Below are positions 63,197 to 64,000 of a DNA stretch of 64,000 nt, in pieces. The stretch is from assembly GCF_014196505.1 (NCBI RefSeq), contig NZ_JACIDW010000004.1, positions 1-64,000 of the forward strand. The letters run 5' to 3'. The notes under the pieces were generated by a model. It was not told where the DNA came from. It saw only the letters and a program-made list of their open reading frames with translations, and searched no databases. How positions within the stretch are numbered: position 1 is the stretch's first letter; each line of letters opens with the position of its first letter. Position numbers and translations under genes: made by a program. This DNA comes from Rhizobium metallidurans (GTDB lineage: Bacteria > Pseudomonadota > Alphaproteobacteria > Rhizobiales > Rhizobiaceae).

Positions 63197-64000
63197 TCCG
63201 AGATGATTTTGACGCGGTCGCCGGGTGCGACGGAGGCGCCGGTTGGCAGGGCGTTGATCAGCTTGAACAGATCGAGCTTGCGGTCGGTTCCCATCATCCG
63301 CGCCGCCAGCGTGGTGATGTTGTCGCCCGGCTGCACCGTCAGCACCCGGACCCTGAGCGGCTTCAGCGACGCGGCCTCGGCCGGCGTCATGCGGCGGAAG
63401 CTGGAGCGCAGCACGTCGGCGGTCGGTTGCAGCGCGGCGCTCCCCTTCGGCACGGCCGTGAGGAAGCGGAAGATCTGCGCATTGTTGCGCACGACCGTGA
63501 CGTCGAAATCCCAGCGGTCGGCGCTTGCCCGCGCGGTGGCGGCCTCCATCCCGTTGACGGTGATCTGCCGGATGGTCGACGGATCGAGCCCGGTGACCCA
63601 GCCGCTCGAGATATAGTTGGTCAGCGACTGGTTCTGGTTGTCGGCCACCCCGTCGAAACGGATGGCGATGTCGCCGGGACCGGTCGCCATCACGGCCTCG
63701 ACCTTGTTGTCGATCTTGAAGTCGGGCGGCACGTCGAAGCGGATGCCGAGACCGCCATGCAGGAAGGTCTGGCCGCGAACATAGCCCTCCTCCGGGCTGT
63801 CGCCGTAGAGCAGGCCATCGATGCCGTCGAGATAGTATCCGCGCCCGGTATCGCCGACCTTGCCCTCCTGGCCGAAGGCGCGGGCGTGGCCGCGCGCGAG
63901 CTCGATGCGCTGCGCCGAGTTCGGATGGCTCGACAGGAAGTCCAGGCTCTGGTCGGCATCGGGATCGACGGACATGAAACGGCTGTAACCGGCCATGGAA
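63193..64000 (-). CDS. M48-family metalloprotease with C-terminal LysM-like domain, partial
   Basis: The window edge cuts this gene: the visible 268 residues are its C-terminal part. The stretch around MSVDPDADQSLDFLSSHPNSAQRIE (in parts) is the end of an M48 peptidase domain, and the C-terminal VQPGDNITTLAARM...GDRVKIISE resembles a LysM motif. The HExxH site must lie beyond 64000. Such proteins are periplasmic envelope proteases (BepA/LoiP-like). The in-frame ATG near 63996 is internal, not the start. Confidence 0.82.
   Translation of the reverse strand, partial: SMAGYSRFMSVDPDADQSLDFLSSHPNSAQRIELARGHARAFGQEGKVGDTGRGYYLDGIDGLLYGDSPEEGYVRGQTFLHGGLGIRFDVPPDFKIDNKVEAVMATGPGDIAIRFDGVADNQNQSLTNYISSGWVTGLDPSTIRQITVNGMEAATARASADRWDFDVTVVRNNAQIFRFLTAVPKGSAALQPTADVLRSSFRRMTPAEAASLKPLRVRVLTVQPGDNITTLAARMMGTDRKLDLFKLINALPTGASVAPGDRVKIISE

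Overview
The window is high-GC chromosomal DNA from an alphaproteobacterium, almost certainly Rhizobiaceae (Rhizobium/Agrobacterium/Ensifer-like). The evidence is the gene families (RpoH2-type sigma factor, CarD, mtaB-ftsY, GlnK-AmtB, DUF2585, DUF1839), rhizobial regulatory motifs (CtrA boxes, an Irr/ICE box, an EcfG promoter), and mosaic palindromic repeats of the kind scattered through rhizobial genomes. I see no insertion sequence, prophage or CRISPR array.

Layout. 0.3-7.0 kb: rlmN, a TrpX-type ABC transporter interrupted by repeat elements, a LysE exporter, a short-chain dehydrogenase, and a decayed ParD/ParE locus. 7.1-14 kb: argG, then dapF-mtaB-ftsY-yciB-DUF2585. ftsY carries intergenic-type repeats inside its reading frame. 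14-21 kb: aldo/keto reductase, L,D-transpeptidase, an OmpR-type regulator with a cyclic-nucleotide-binding partner, xthA, tRNA-Gly(GCC), a YbaK-type deacylase, a CnoX-like thioredoxin, a LON-domain protein, and two unknown small membrane proteins. 21-31 kb: ubiquinone hydroxylase, tesB, glnK-amtB with a sigma54-type promoter, ftsK with a CtrA box, lolA and a glycoamylase-domain protein.

31-41.6 kb: an Fe(III) ABC transporter behind an Irr box, then a lysine/pipecolate catabolic set (hglS, amaA, amaB, dpkA-like) with a divergent LysR gene. Together these four enzymes would carry piperideine-2-carboxylate through pipecolate and 2-oxoadipate to 2-hydroxyglutarate, with the 2-aminoadipate transaminase encoded elsewhere.

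41.7-52.2 kb is the most interesting part. A tight six-gene operon encodes a carrier protein, an acyl-CoA-dehydrogenase-like flavoprotein, a SerRS-like amino acid:carrier-protein ligase, DUF1839, a cytoplasmic GH2 mannosidase-like enzyme, and a 1102-residue protein fusing a polysaccharide flippase to two alpha/beta-hydrolase domains. A GT4 glycosyltransferase converges on it behind a CtrA box. It looks like a pathway that loads an amino acid on a carrier, oxidises it and attaches it to an exported glycan or glycolipid. To my knowledge the product is unknown.

52.4-64 kb: epmB-epmA with divergent efp (EF-P beta-lysylation), an orphan HigA N-terminal domain, small envelope proteins, a region packed with GANTC (CcrM) sites, an SUV3-like helicase with an RG-rich tail, an S4 protein, fdxA, carD, rpoH2 with an EcfG promoter, and the C-terminal part of an M48/LysM protein cut by the window edge.
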